DNA from: Pleurodeles waltl
Taxonomy: Eukaryota > Chordata > Amphibia > Caudata > Salamandridae
Length of the DNA stretch: 64,000 nt
Assembly: GCF_031143425.1 (NCBI RefSeq)
Contig: NC_090448.1
Coordinates: forward strand, 536,566,313 to 536,630,312
Direction of reading: 5' to 3'
A program made the translations under genes and the position numbers. The notes under the pieces are model-generated. The model was given only the letters and a program-made list of their open reading frames with translations. It was not told the DNA's origin and searched no databases. This document shows, piece after piece, positions 9,601 to 21,089 of the stretch (position 1 is its first letter; each line of letters opens with the position of its first letter).

Positions 9601-10884
9601 ATCTATTTGGACAGACAGAGTCCCCCTTCCTGTGTCCTAGCTGAGAACACTCAAAGCAGCGGGGTTGGGAATGGGATGCTTTGGGCCACTGCCCACCAGA
9701 ACCACCACCCTGTTTTTCAGATGGGGCACGGGAACCCTTTCCTCCCCCCTTACTCTGGGACTCGTCTGGGTCATCTCTAACCTCCCCCTCACTCTGTCGG
9801 GGGAACCGGAACCACCCTTCTTGGGGTCACTCCCAGATACCTTTTTGGACACTCTGGTGCTAGCCCAGAGGTCCTCCTCCTCAGCAAGCTTCCTGGGATC
9901 AGTCAGCTTACTGTCTACTAGGTGCTGGCGCAACTCTGTAAAACAAATACTGAGCATATGCTCTCTCATAATCAAATTATATAATCCTGTGTAATCATCT
10001 ACTTTGCAGCCCGCACCCATCCATTCAGTGTCTTACTGGAAAAGTCAAAGAAATCTACCCATGTTTGTGTGGATAGTTTGGTGCTGTCCCTGAACCTCTG
10101 ACGGGTATTTCTCAGGGGTCAGCCCAAACCTGGCAAGTAAAATGGCTTTCTGAAGTGGGTATGTGTTTTGATCCTTTATATCCAAGGTGAGAAGTGTGTC
10201 CCTCCCCAAAGGTGGCACATAACTCCACATAGCTGTACCCCATTGCCCTTCAGGAACCTCATGAGCCCTTAGTGCAACTTCATAAGCAGCTAACCATTTA
10301 TCTATGTCATCTCCCACCACAAAACTGGGCACCACATTTTTGGGTATACGAACCTTCTTTTCTCCAGCAGGTCCTGTCTGTATGCTGCCACCATTACTGC
10401 TGGATTCAGACTGCTTTGCCTTGAGATCCAGCTCCTTGAGACTCAGTTCATGAGCCAACAAAAGTTTCTTTTCAGCCAAGGCTCTCTCAGCTGCTCTCTC
10501 TGCCCTTCTTTCCGCCTGTTGAGCCTCAATTTTCAACCTTGCCATTTGCAATTGAAACTCCCTCTATTCTCTCCTTTCCTCTGCGGTCAGGCCTTGCTCA
10601 GAGATACTGCCCCCTGGTCTGGAAGGGGGCACAATTGCAGTGGTAACATCACCCACTGATGGCAACAAATCCTCTAAGGGGCCATTTTCTGGCTCCTCTT
10701 CCTCATCATCCTCCTCTAAATGGGCTTCTGCCCAGGCCCTCAGCGCCACTTGAAAGTCCTCCTTTCTGGAGGCCCCTTGGGTGGGTACTCTCATCACCCT
10801 GCAGAACCATTTTAGCTGTTTGACAGTATATGTCTCCAACAGGGCTAGGTCAAAATCTCCTGCTTGAGACCCAGCCAGAAACAT
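9601..10884 (-). pseudogene. Gypsy-type gag of element A
   Basis: Gag forms the particle and binds RNA. The start is the minus-strand ATG at 10884 (MFLAGSQAGDFDL). The N-terminal part is a SAP-like fold region with QLKWFCRVMRVPTQGASRK, then an acidic stretch (EEDDEEEEPE), a charged coiled-coil (EAQQAERRAERAAERALAEK), a capsid-like part (VVPSFVVGDDIDKWLAAYE) and a zinc knuckle CFECSQLGH with a distal cysteine (near 9630-9665). One in-frame stop follows TAEERRE (near 10563). Frameshifts occur near 10045 and 10000 and again before the zinc knuckle. A homologous gag start lies on the plus strand at 48551. Confidence 0.85.
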
Positions 10885-10961
10885 GTTGAGTGAGGATTTA
10901 GATTTAGAAAATTGTCAGGAAAAAATGAATTTGCAAAAGAGATAAAAATCAAGTTGACCTT

Positions 10962-13927
10962 TGTAGGAAAGTACCATCTTGCCTGGCATGTTACCCCCAT
11001 TTTTCACTGTATATATGTTGTTTTAGTTGTATGTGTCACTGGGACCCTGCCAGCCAGGGCCCCAGTGCTCATAAGTGTGCCTGTATGTGTTACATGTGTT
11101 ATGACTAACTGTCTCACTGAGGCTCTGCTAATCAGAACCTCAGTGGTTATGCTCTCTCATTTCTTTCAAATTGTCACTAACATGCTAGTGACCAATTTTA
11201 CCTATTTACATTGGCATACTGGAACACCCTTATAATTCCCTAGTATATGGTACTGAGGTACCCAGGGTATTCGGGTTCCAGGAGATCCCTATGGGCTGCA
11301 GCATTTCTTTTGCCACCCATAGGGAGCTCTGACAATTCTTACACAGGCCTGCCACTGCAGCCTGAGTGAAATAAAATCCACGTTATTTCACAGCCATTTT
11401 ACACTGCACTTAAGTAAGTTATAAGTCACCTATATGTCTAACCTTTACCTGGTAAAGGTTGGGTGCTAAGTTACTTAGTGTGTGGGCACCCTGGCACTAG
11501 CCAAGGTGCCCCCACATTGTTCAGGGCCAATTCCCCGGACTTTGTGAGTGCGGGGACACCATTACACGCTTCACAATGGTAACTCCGAATATGGCCATGT
11601 AACATGTCTATGATCATGGAATTGCCCCCTCTATGCCATCCTGGCATAGTTGGCACAATCCCATGATCCCACAGGTCTGTAGCTCAGACCTGGGTACTGC
11701 CAAACTGCCTTTCCCGGGGTTTCACTGCAGCTGCTGCTGCTGCCAACCCCTCAGACAGGTTTCTGCCCTCCTGGGGTCCAGCCAGGCTTGGCCCAGGAAG
11801 GCAGAACAAAGGACTTCCTCAGAGAGAGGGTGTTACACCCTCTCCCTTTGGAAAATGGTGTTAGGGCTGGGGAGGAGTAGCCTCCCCCAGCCTCTGGAAA
11901 TGCTTTCATGGGCACAGATGGTGCCCATTTCTGCATAAGCCAGTCTACACCGGTTCAGGGACCCCTCAGCCCTGCTCTGGCGTGAATCTGGACAAAGGAA
12001 AGGAGAGTGACCACTCCCCTGACCTGCACCTCCCCTGGGAGGTGCCCAGAGCTCCTCCAGTGTGCTCCAGACCTCTGCCATCTTGGAAACAGAGGTGCTG
12101 CTGGCACACTGGACTGCTCTGAGTGGCCAGGGCCAGCAGGTGACGTCAGAGACTCCTTCTGATAGGCTCCTTCAGGTGTTGCTAGCCTATCTTCTCTCCT
12201 AAATAGCCAAACCCTCTTTTCTGGCTATTTAGGGTCTCTGCTTTGGGGATTTCCTTAGATAACGAATGCAAGAGCTCATCCGAGTTCCTCTGCATCTCTC
12301 TCTTCACCTTCTGCCAAGGAATCGACTGCTGACCACGCTGGAAGCCTGCAAAACTGCAACAAAGTAGCGAAGATTACTACTGCAACTCTGTAACGCTGAT
12401 CCAGCCGCCTTCTCGACTGTTTTCCTGGTGGTGCATGCTGTGGGGGTAGTCTGCCTCCTCTCTGCACTAGAAGCTCTGAAGAAATCTCCCGTGGGTCGAC
12501 GGAATCGTCCCCCTGCAACCGCAGGCACCAAAGAACTGCGTCACCGGTACCCTGGGTCTCCTCTCAGCACGACGAGCGAGGTCCCTTGAATCCAGCAACT
12601 CTGTCCAAGTGACTCCCACAGTCCAGTGACTCTTCAGTCCAAGTTTGGTGGAGGTAAGTCCTTGCCTCCCCACGCCAGACTGCATTGCTGGGAACCGCGA
12701 CTTTTGCAACTACTCCGGCCTCCGTGCATTTCCGGCGGAAATCCTTTGTGCACAGTCCAGCCTGGGTCCACGGCACTCTAACCTGCATTGCACGACCTCC
12801 TAAGTTGTCCTCCGGCAGCGTGGGACTCCTTTGTGCAACTTCGGGTGAGCACCATTTCACTCCACTTCGTAGTGCCTGTTCCAGCACTTCTGCAGGGCTG
12901 CCTGCTTCTGAGAGGGCTCCTTGTCTTGCTCGACGTCCCCTCTGTCCCCAGACGCAATTGGCGACATCCTGGTCCCTCCTGGGCCACAGCAGCATCCAAA
13001 AATCTTAACTGCACAATTTGCAGCTAGCAAGGCTTGTTGGCGGTCTTTCTTCAGGAAAACACTTCTGCACGACTCTCCACGGCGTGGGGGATCCATTCTC
13101 CAAAGGGAAAGTCTCTACCCTTGTCGTTCCTGTAGAATCCTCAGCTTCTACTGTTCAGTAGCAGCTTCTTTGCACCCACAGCTGGTATTTCCTGGGCATC
13201 TGCCCATCTCCGACTTGCTTGTGACTTTTGGACTTGGTCCCCTTGTTCCACAGGTACCCTCGACTGGAAATCCATTGTTGTTGCATTGCTGGTTTGTGTC
13301 TTTCCTGCAGAATTCCCCTATCACGACTTCTATGTCCTTTGGGGAACTTTAGTGCACTTTGCACTCACTTTTCAGGGTCTTGGGGTGGGCTATTTTTTTT
13401 ACCCTAACTGTTTTCTTACAGTCCCAGCGACCCTCTACAAGGTCACATAGGTTTGGGGTCCATTTGTGGTTCGCATTCCACTTTTGGAGTATATGGTTTG
13501 TGTTGCCCCTATCCCTATGTGTCCCCATTGCATCCTATTGTAACTATACATTGTTTGCACTGTTTTCTAATACTATTACTGCATATTTTGGTATTGTGTA
13601 CATATATCTTGTGTATATTTGCTATCTTCATATCTTCATACTGAGGGTACTCACTGAGATACTTTTGGCATATTGTCATAAAAATAAAGTACCTTTATTT
13701 TTAGTATATCTGTGTATTGTGTTTTCATATGATATTGTGCATATGACACTAGTGGTACTGTAGGAGCTTCACTCGTCTCCTAGTTCAGCCTAAGCTGCTC
13801 TGCTAAGCTACCATTATCTATCAGCCTAAGCTGCTAGACACCCTATACACTAATAAGGGATAACTGGGCCTGGCGCAAGGTGTAAGTACCCCTTGGTACT
13901 CACTACAAGCCAGTCCAGCGTCCTACA
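10962..13927 (+). mobile_element. Solo Gypsy-type LTR, family 1 (2,966 bp), TSD ACCTT
   Basis: Starts TGTAGGAAAGTACC and ends GTCCTACA, with identical 5-bp flanks ACCTT (10957-10961 and 13928-13932), the hallmark of LTR retrotransposon integration followed by LTR-LTR recombination. AATAAA at 13683-13688 marks a polyadenylation signal. A second copy lies at 22056-27719. It interrupts the leader of Gypsy element A. No coding region is supported inside it. Confidence 0.92.
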
Positions 13928-13995
13928 ACCTTCAACTGTAGGTAGGTAGTGAAATACTTAGCTACTGTATGTCACTGCACAAATACAAGTCCTAT

Positions 13996-14014
13996 CCTCA
14001 CCGCTGATCACCAA
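13996..14014 (-). other. Primer-binding site of Gypsy element A
   Basis: On the minus strand, directly after the LTR end (TATAACA), the sequence is TTGGTGATCAGCGGTGAGG. The plus-strand Gypsy at 48396 has the equivalent TTGGTGATTAGCAGTGAGG. It starts with TGG as expected for pairing to a tRNA CCA end, but I cannot match it to a specific tRNA. Confidence 0.6.
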
Positions 14015-15303
14015 TGTTATAAATGGGGTCTTTGGTTGGCAGTCAGGTTACCCCCTGTCCAAGCAAGGACCCTCACTGTAGCCATGGTAAGTCACACACA
14101 ATCCAAATTATCCTGTGCCCACCCTCTGGTAGCTTGGTACTGAGCAGTCAGGCTTAACTTAGAAGGCAATGTGTAAAGTATTTGTGCAATAAATCATACA
14201 ATAACACAATGTAGCACCACAAAAATACACCACACAGTGTTTAGAAAAATATATAATATTTATCTGGGTATTTGCAGGTCAAAACAATAAAAGATGCAAT
14301 ATGAAATTGTAGAGGTATCGCTGAAAAGTGATATAAAGTGTCTTAAGTGTTTAAAAAGCAAACAAAGTCTCTTTCAAGCACAAAGTACCTGGTTTGGAGT
14401 GGAAAATCTCAGCAAAGGGCCGCAGAGGAGGGGATACGTGGAAAAATGGTGTGTGCGTCGGTTTCGCCCCTTCACACATGGACTTATGTCGTTATTTTTC
14501 ACGCGGGGAAGTCATGCGTCATTTTCTGGTGCGCGGACAGTCTCCTTCTGTGGGTCGTGGGATTACCAGATGTCCCGGGGTCTGTGCGTGGAATCCTGGG
14601 CTTGTTGTCCGGCTGCGCGTCGTTCCGGTGGGCTGTGCGTGGAATCTTCTCCCTCTTGAAGGCGTCGCATTGATTTCTTCTCTGGAAGTCGGGCGGAGTT
14701 GTCCAGGCGGGCCATGCGTCAAAGTTCCGGTCGCACCGCAGGTGTCGCGGCGTCTTCCGGATCGGCGTGCAGTGAATTTTTCACCACAGAGCAAGCTGTG
14801 CACCAAATTTTTCTCGGCGCACAAGGAGTCCAGTTGAAAAAGAGAAGTCTTTTTGGTCCTGAGACTTAAGGGAACAGGAGGCAAGCTCTATCCAAGCCCT
14901 TGGAGAGCACTTCTGCAGCAAGGCAAGAGTTCAGCAAGGCAGCAGGGCAACAGCAAGGCAGCAGTCCTTTGTAGAAAGCAATCAGGTGAGTCCTTTAGGC
15001 AGCCAGGCAGTTCTTCTTGGCAGGATGCAGGTTCTGGTTCAGGTTTCTTCTCCAGCAAGTGTCTGAGGTGGTAGGGCAGAGGCCCTGTTTTATACCCAAA
15101 TGTGCCTTTGAAGTGGGGGAGACTTCAAAGAGTGGCTAAAAGTGCACCAGGTCCCCTTTCAGTTCAATCCTGTCTGCCAGGGTCCCAGTAGGGGGTGTGG
15201 CAGTCCTTTGTGTGAGAGCAGACCCTCAACCCTCCCAGCCCAGGAAGACCCATTCAAAATGCAGATATATGCAAGTGAGGCTGAGTACCCTGTGTTTGGC
15301 GTG
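14015..15303 (-). repeat. 5' LTR of Gypsy element A, truncated at its 5' end
   Basis: The plus-strand view begins TGTTATAAATGGGG and matches 17771-18119 and 6686-7620 in the other copies. It stops at 15303 within the TGTGTTTGGGGTGTG block, so roughly the first 800 bp of the LTR are missing. The uninterrupted junction GCAAACAAAGTCTC near 14361-14374 shows the empty site of the Harbinger insertions seen in the other copies. Confidence 0.85.
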
Positions 15304-15559
15304 TGTTATAGTTAGGTTCTGAATCTACTCGAACAAAAACCATAGAAATTCTACTGTTAGAGTTCATTCAAGTAACTATAAATCGCGCCCTAAGGTACCT
15401 ATAACTCGCGCTCCTGCCATTCACAGTTTTCTTATCAATAATGTTAATGCTAACGTTACAGTGATATCAGAGATGCCATACAAGATCTCATCAATGACAT
15501 AGTATGTGGAGTATTTAGCTGTGCATGGCGAAAGCGTAAGTTATAGTTACCTTAGGGAA
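15304..15559. repeat. Unclassified short repeat with ends TTATAGTTA / TTATAGTTAC
   Basis: Begins GTTATAGTTAGGTTCTG, contains CTATAAATCGCGCCCTAAGG and ATAACTCGCGC, and closes with AAGTTATAGTTACCTTAGGG. It separates the truncated LTR from the LINE. I cannot assign it to a family. Confidence 0.35.
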
Positions 15560-17768
15560 AAAAATGAGAGCGTTGGTGAAACAGGTGATAGAATTCTTTT
15601 TGCTAGACAGAAGCTTAGGTGGGAAAGTCAGGAAAGTTGAGCATGTGCCAAAGTATTTATCTGACCATTCTGCTATCAGGTTATATCTCACCTTGGATAC
15701 AATGTATGCTCTTGCTAGACGGACGGTAAACCATTCCTTGTTTTTGCTTCAGATGGCCATGAATGGTTTAAAGCAAGGCACAAGGGAAATTCTTTGATTT
15801 AAACTACAGCTCCACTTCTCTTCAGGTGGGTTGGGATGCATACAAGGCTTTATCAGGGGCAGGCTGGTTAGTATGACCGCATATGCTCACAAATAGGAAA
15901 GAAATCAGTTAAGGGGGTTTGAGTTGTCCATCCTGAAATTGCAGTGCAAAGCTGGTTCAACATTGGAAGAGCAGAAATCACTTAAACTAGAAGGACAGAT
16001 TAAGGCAGCCAGTGCTGAGTTAGATACAATCCGAGAAATTAAAAATAGGAAAAGATGGTAAAGTAGTAGATTTGCTCATTATGAGTATGGCGAGGGGTGT
16101 GGTCAGCTATTGGCTTGGAAGAGTAATGTAGAGCAAACGGGAAATAATTTTATTAGTGTTTTGAATGAAGATACAGGGACTAAGTTCACAGAACAGGTGT
16201 TTACCTCCTTCTTTCAGAAGCTATATATCAGATGATTTAGAATTCTCAAGTGGCCAGATAAAGGAGTTTCTCATTAAGACTCCGGTCCCCTGTTTAGAAG
16301 ATGACCTGAGGCAGAAATTGGAAGTGGAGTTTTAGTACGGATGAGATGTATGTAGTAATAAAGAGTCTGAAGAGGGGGAAAGCACCTGGCCGAGATAGCT
16401 TACCAAACAAGGCTTATATCCTGCTTAAAGATGAGCTGTTACCAATTATGGTAGAGATAGTTAATATTGTTTTCTCCAAAGGGTCAGAGGCACCAAAGTC
16501 TTGGGATGAGGCCATCATCAGTCCAATTTCAAAACCAAATAAGAACCCTGTATTACGTACATCTTATAGGCCTGTCTCACTTTTAAATTCTGATTACAAG
16601 ATCTGTACCCACATTTTAGCAAGGCACCTGGAGAAGGTGATTGGCTTAATGGCTCACGAAGATCAAAAGGTCATGTTAAGCATCGAGAACTTTTTGAGTT
16701 AACAGACAGTTTACTGGGTGCTATAGATCTTGCAGTTAAAAATACCCTTCCACTGGCAGTGCTTACTTTTGATGCCACCAAAGAACTCAATCAAGTTAGC
16801 TAGCCTTTTTTGCATGCAGTGGTTGCCCTCTCTAGATTTGGAGATATCTTCTCCAGGGCAATTAGGACACTGTATAAGAATCCAGTGGCAAAGATATTGA
16901 TTGATGGCAATCCCTCTCAACAAATTAAGATAGGTAGGGGGGCCGTCAAGGTTGCCCGTTCTCTCTACTACTTTTTAATCTGTAAATTGAGCCCTTAGCA
17001 ACTAAGATTAGAATTAACCAAGTTATTATTCCTTTTCAATACAAAGGTTGGGAGAAGCAAGTGGCACTTTATGCTGACGACCTACACAAGTAATTTGGCC
17101 GCATCACTTCAAAGTATTTTGTATTCATCAGAGGAGTTTGGGAAGGTGTCGGGGTACTCTGTTAATCAACAAAAAAACTGAGATTATGCAGTGGAATACT
17201 AGTTATGACAATCCCATGGTTAAGGAGAAAATTAGATATTTGGGGATTCATATAATGACTAACTTGAATAAAATTGCTCAGGTCAAATTCAACAAAACAT
17301 TGTTAGCTATTAGGAAACTGCTAAAGGCCTGGGCTGTGCTCCCGCTCTCTTTTATAGGGAGATCAAACATTTTGAAGATGATTATAACCCAAACTTTGCT
17401 TTCATATTTAATGTGACCCCTTAAAGTTTAAACTGGCACAGTTCAAGAAATTACAGGGAGAATTGAGCAGTTTTGTGTGGTCATCACGAGGAGTTCGAAT
17501 GGCCTGGGAAAAACTATTTCAACTGAGAGAGCTAGGGGGTATCGAAAGTCCAGACCTTTTAAGTATTACTTGCCATTTCAGTTAAAGAACTTCAGAGGGT
17601 TACTGAGTGACAATTCCCACTTTGCCCCTCTTTTGAAGGCCATGACTAAGCATCTTCCCGACGGAAGCGATAATTTTTTATTTAAATTTGACCATCCAAA
17701 GTTTTTTTTAAAGATCAGACTAAAGATTTTGGTGGCAGCTTTGTAAACTCTGGTTTCATGTTTGGCAG
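15560..17768 (+). pseudogene. Tx1/L1-like LINE ORF2, endonuclease C-terminus and reverse transcriptase (decayed)
   Basis: The translation shows the APE-type endonuclease end (YLSDHSAIRLYL, near 15655) and then an L1-type RT: LKRGKAPGRDSLPNKAY and SYRPVSLLN (16346-16700), FDA-type block (LAVLTFDATKELNQV), a degraded GxxQGxPLSP block (near 16940) and YADD in LYADDLHK (near 17065-17090). Frames change repeatedly and stops interrupt every block, so it is dead. It resumes after the LTR at 21090. The 5' end with the rest of the endonuclease is missing. Confidence 0.8.
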
Positions 17769-18119
17769 CATTAGAAATAGGGTCTTTGGTTGGCAGTCAG
17801 GTTACCGGCTGTCCAAGCAAGGACCCTAACTTGAGTCAGGGTAAGTCACACACAATCTAAATTATCCTGTGCCTACCCTCTGGTAGCTTGGCACTGAGCA
17901 GTCAGGCTTGACTTAGAAGGCAATGTGTAAAGTATTTGTACAATAAATCATACAATACCACCATATAGCACCTCAAAAATACACCGCACAGTGTTTAGAA
18001 AAATATATAATATTTATCTGGATAAATGCAGGTCAAAACGATTAAAATGCAATAAGTAAATGTTGAGATATCACTGAAAAGTAATATAAAGTGTCTTAAG
18101 TCTTTTATAAGCAAACAAA

Positions 18120-18309
18120 GGGGGTTATTCTAACTTTGGAGGAGGTGTTAATCCGTCCCAAAAGTGACGGAAAAGTGACGGATTTACCACCAGCCGTATT
18201 ACGAGTCCATTATATCCTATGGAACTCGTAATACGGCTGGTGGTATATCCGTCACTTTACCGTCACTTTTGGGACGGATTAACACTCCTCCAAAGTTAGA
18301 ATAACCCCC
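18120..18309. mobile_element. Foldback Harbinger-type MITE, copy 1, TSD AAA
   Basis: A near-perfect 190-bp palindrome beginning GGGGGTTATTCTAACTTTGG and ending with the complement, flanked by AAA at 18117-18119 and 18310-18312. The centre is TTATATCCTATGGA. The 3-bp TSD fits PIF/Harbinger. The empty site is visible at 14364-14370. A sister copy lies at 36377. Confidence 0.88.
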
Positions 18310-19363
18310 AAAGTCTTTTTCAAGCACAAAGTACTTGGTTCGTGTGAAAAATCTCCGCAAAGGGCCGCAAAGGAGGAGAAGCGTGGAAACAAAGGGGTGT
18401 GCATCGATTTCTCGGGCCGCACACGGCAATGCGTCATTTAGTTTCCATGCAGGGACGCCTATGCGTTGATTTCCGGCTCTCGTTCATTGATCCCTTTCAG
18501 GCTGCGGGGTTTTTCAGACGCCCCGCGGACGGTGCGTGGATTTCCTGCGCTGGCAGGACGAAGTCATAGGAGCTGCGTCGATCCGTTAGGCGTTGCAGCT
18601 AATTTTCTACCGCATGGCAGGCGCTGCATCGTTTCCTCTCTGGAAGTTGGGGTGCGTCGTTCCAGTGGGCCACGCATCGAATTTCCGGTCGCTACTCTGG
18701 TGCTGCGTCGATCTTCTCATTGCGAAGTCGAACTGCGTTGTTCCGGTTCGGCATGCAGTGGAATTTTCACCACTGTGCAGGCTGTGCACCGTTTCTGGCA
18801 GGCTGTGCGTCGAATTTCACCGCTCAAGGAGTCCTTCTTGAAGAGATGAAGTATTTTTGGTCCTGAGACTTCAGAGAAAAGGAGGCATGCTCTATCCAAG
18901 CCCTTGGAGAGCACTTCTTCACCAAGGCAGAGAGCAGCAAGGCAGCAGGACAACAGCAGAAAGGCAGCAGTCCTTCACAGAAAGCAGTCAGGTGAGTCCT
19001 TTGGGCAGCTAGGCAGTTCTTCTTGGCAGGATATAAGTTCTGGTTAGAAGTTTCTTCTCCAGGAAGTGTCTGAGTTGGTAGGGGCAGAGGCCCTGTTTAT
19101 AAACCCAAATGTGTCTTTGAAGTGGGGGAGACTTCAAAGAGTGGCTTAGAATTGCACCAGGTACCCTTTCCGTTCATTCCTGTCTGCCAGGGTCCCAGTA
19201 GGGGGTGTGGCAGTCCTTTGTGTGAGAGCAGGCCCTCCAGCCTCCGAGCCCAGGAAGGCCCATTCACAATTCAGATGTATGCAAGCAAGGCTGAGTATCC
19301 TGTGTTTGGGGTGTGTCTGAGTGAATGCACAAGGAGCTGTCAACTAAACCCAGCCAGACATGG

Positions 19364-20335
19364 TGTTATGCTATTAATTGTGTTTGACCAATGACTTTGT
19401 GTTTCACCACTGCGCATATTAGTTGCTCAATGTTCACCAGTAGCACATTACATGTTGTATTCAGTTTAGCTGCCTATTGGCTTTAACGTGGCATTAGAAA
19501 TTACATTTGGTATTTAGGTTAGCTGCCTATTGGCTTTAACATGGCATTAGACATTACATTTGGTATGTAGGTCAGCTGCCTATTGGCTTTAACATGGCAT
19601 TAGACATTACATTTGGTATTTAGGTTAGCTGCCTATTGGCTTTAACGTGGAGTTAGACATTGCAGTTGAGGCATTGCAGATGAGCTGTGTTTTTCCAAGC
19701 TGTGTTTTTCCACATGATAGACCAAGCTGTGTTTTTCAAATTGAATTCACACCAAACCCTAGCTGATAAGAGAATGTACATTTGGTGTTTTCCTTTCTGC
19801 TCAGCCTTGGGAAGAGGAGGGGTCTAGGAGATCTGGCCAGTCTCCAAAGGCTTGTTTTCCTTTCTCGAGTCTGAGAGGAGGAGGCACGGTTTTGGAACGA
19901 TGGCCCTGGGCAGCAGCGGGGGGAGAGATCTTGAATTCAGGCAGGAACGGACGTCAGTTGCCTGTCTCCCGTTTTGGTGGAAAATCTCTTTCTCGCAGTT
20001 GAACCGAAGTCATCAACTTGCAGCCAATAGAAAGATGAAGCAGAGTGATAGGCCCTACGGTGATGCAATTTTGACTTTTATGCTTTGCTTTGAAGTTATG
20101 CTATAATATATTCACATGTATTTGCTGTCTACATTGCAACTGAGAAGTACTTTGATATATTTTGCTTTAATTGTTGCGACTACTTTTAAACGTGTGCTTC
20201 CAATGTACTAATCTCCTCTTTCAGGAACCTCGTGGTGAAGTAATAATAATAATAAATGTCTTCTTTAAACTAAGAAGTGCATTCTAGAAAGGTTTTGTAA
20301 GCTCGGTCATATGATAAGAGAAGGAACGCAGAACA
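19364..20335 (+). mobile_element. Solo ERV-type LTR (972 bp), TSD CATGG
   Basis: Starts TGTTATGCTATT and ends GCAGAACA, with identical flanks CATGG (19359-19363, 20336-20340). Plus-strand orientation is supported by a TATA-like CTATAATATA near 20102 and AATAAA at 20251-20256. Its U3 carries 53-bp tandem repeats. It splits the Gypsy LTR at 17769-21089. The class (retroviral) is inferred from size and layout. Confidence 0.82.
19469..19668 (+). repeat. 53-bp tandem repeat in the U3 of the ERV-type LTR, about 3.8 units
   Basis: Units begin GCTGCCTATTGGCTTTAAC and contain ACATTTGGTATTTAGG. Each carries CCTATTGGC, a CCAAT-box-like core, so it may act as an enhancer; that role is inference. Confidence 0.85.
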
Positions 20336-21089
20336 CATGGTGTGAGGCACAGAAAGATTAAAGTGCAGAGAAATGCTCACTTTCTAAAAGTGGCATTTCT
20401 AAAATAGTAATATTAAATCCAACTTCACCAGTCAGCAGGATTCAATGTCACCATTCTGGCCATACTAAATATGACCTTCTTACTCCGTTCAGATCAGCAG
20501 CTACCACTCAAACAATGTATGAGGGCAGCCCCAATGTTAGCCTATGAAGGGAGCAGGCCTTACAGCAGTGTAAAAACGAATTTAGGAGTGTTACACTACC
20601 AGGACATGTCAACTACATAGGTACATGTCCTGCCTTTTGCCTACACAGCACCATGCCCAATGGATTACCTAGGGGTGTTTTATATGTAGAAAAAGGGGCG
20701 TTTTAGGCTTGGCAAGTACTTTTAAATGCCAAGTCGAATTGGATGTGAAACTGCACACACAGGCCTTGCAATGAAAGGCCTGAGACAAGGTTCAGGGGCT
20801 ACTGAAGTGGGTGGCACAATCAGTGCTGCAGGCCCTCTAGTAGCATTTAATCTACAGGCCCTGGGCACACATAGTGCACTCTACTAGGGACTTATAAGTA
20901 AATTAAATAGTCAAATTAGGTATGATCCAATGTTACCATGTTTAAAGGGAGAGAGCATATGCACTTTAGCACTGGTTAGCAGTGGTAAAGTTTGCAGAGT
21001 CTTAAAACGAGCAAAAACAGTATCTAAAAAGTGGAGGAAGGCAGGCAAAAACATTAGGGGTGACCACCCTAAGGCTCTCAGGTCTAACA

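Larger units (their letters stand above)
6686..15303 (-). mobile_element. Pol-less Gypsy-type LTR retrotransposon (element A), minus strand
   Basis: Read on the minus strand the order is truncated 5' LTR (15303-14015), PBS, leader, gag (10884-about 9601), protease (about 9600-9066), a spacer, polypurine tract and 3' LTR (8433-6686, continuing beyond the Harbinger A insertion). No reverse transcriptase, RNase H or integrase is present between protease and polypurine tract. A solo LTR (10962-13927) splits the leader. This is either a deletion derivative or a non-autonomous gag-pro lineage. Confidence 0.8.
17769..21089 (-). mobile_element. Gypsy-type LTR (same family as element A), inserted in the LINE
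   Basis: In plus-strand view it runs from TTAGAAATAGGGTCTTTGG to AGGTCTAACA, i.e. on the minus strand TGTTAGACCTGAGAGCC... . It is close to the LTRs of element A and of 46013-48395. Flanks GGCAG and GGTGG match at 3 of 5 positions, an imperfect TSD as in an old insertion. After removing the MITE (18120-18309) and the ERV LTR (19364-20335) its length is about 2.15 kb. LINE coding resumes at once on the far side, so the host is the LINE. Confidence 0.8.

Noticed and set aside
13359..13763. 134-codon hydrophobic open frame
   Set aside because: T-rich 3' part of a solo LTR, overlapping its polyadenylation signal; no homologous frame is kept in the second copy at 27180-27500.
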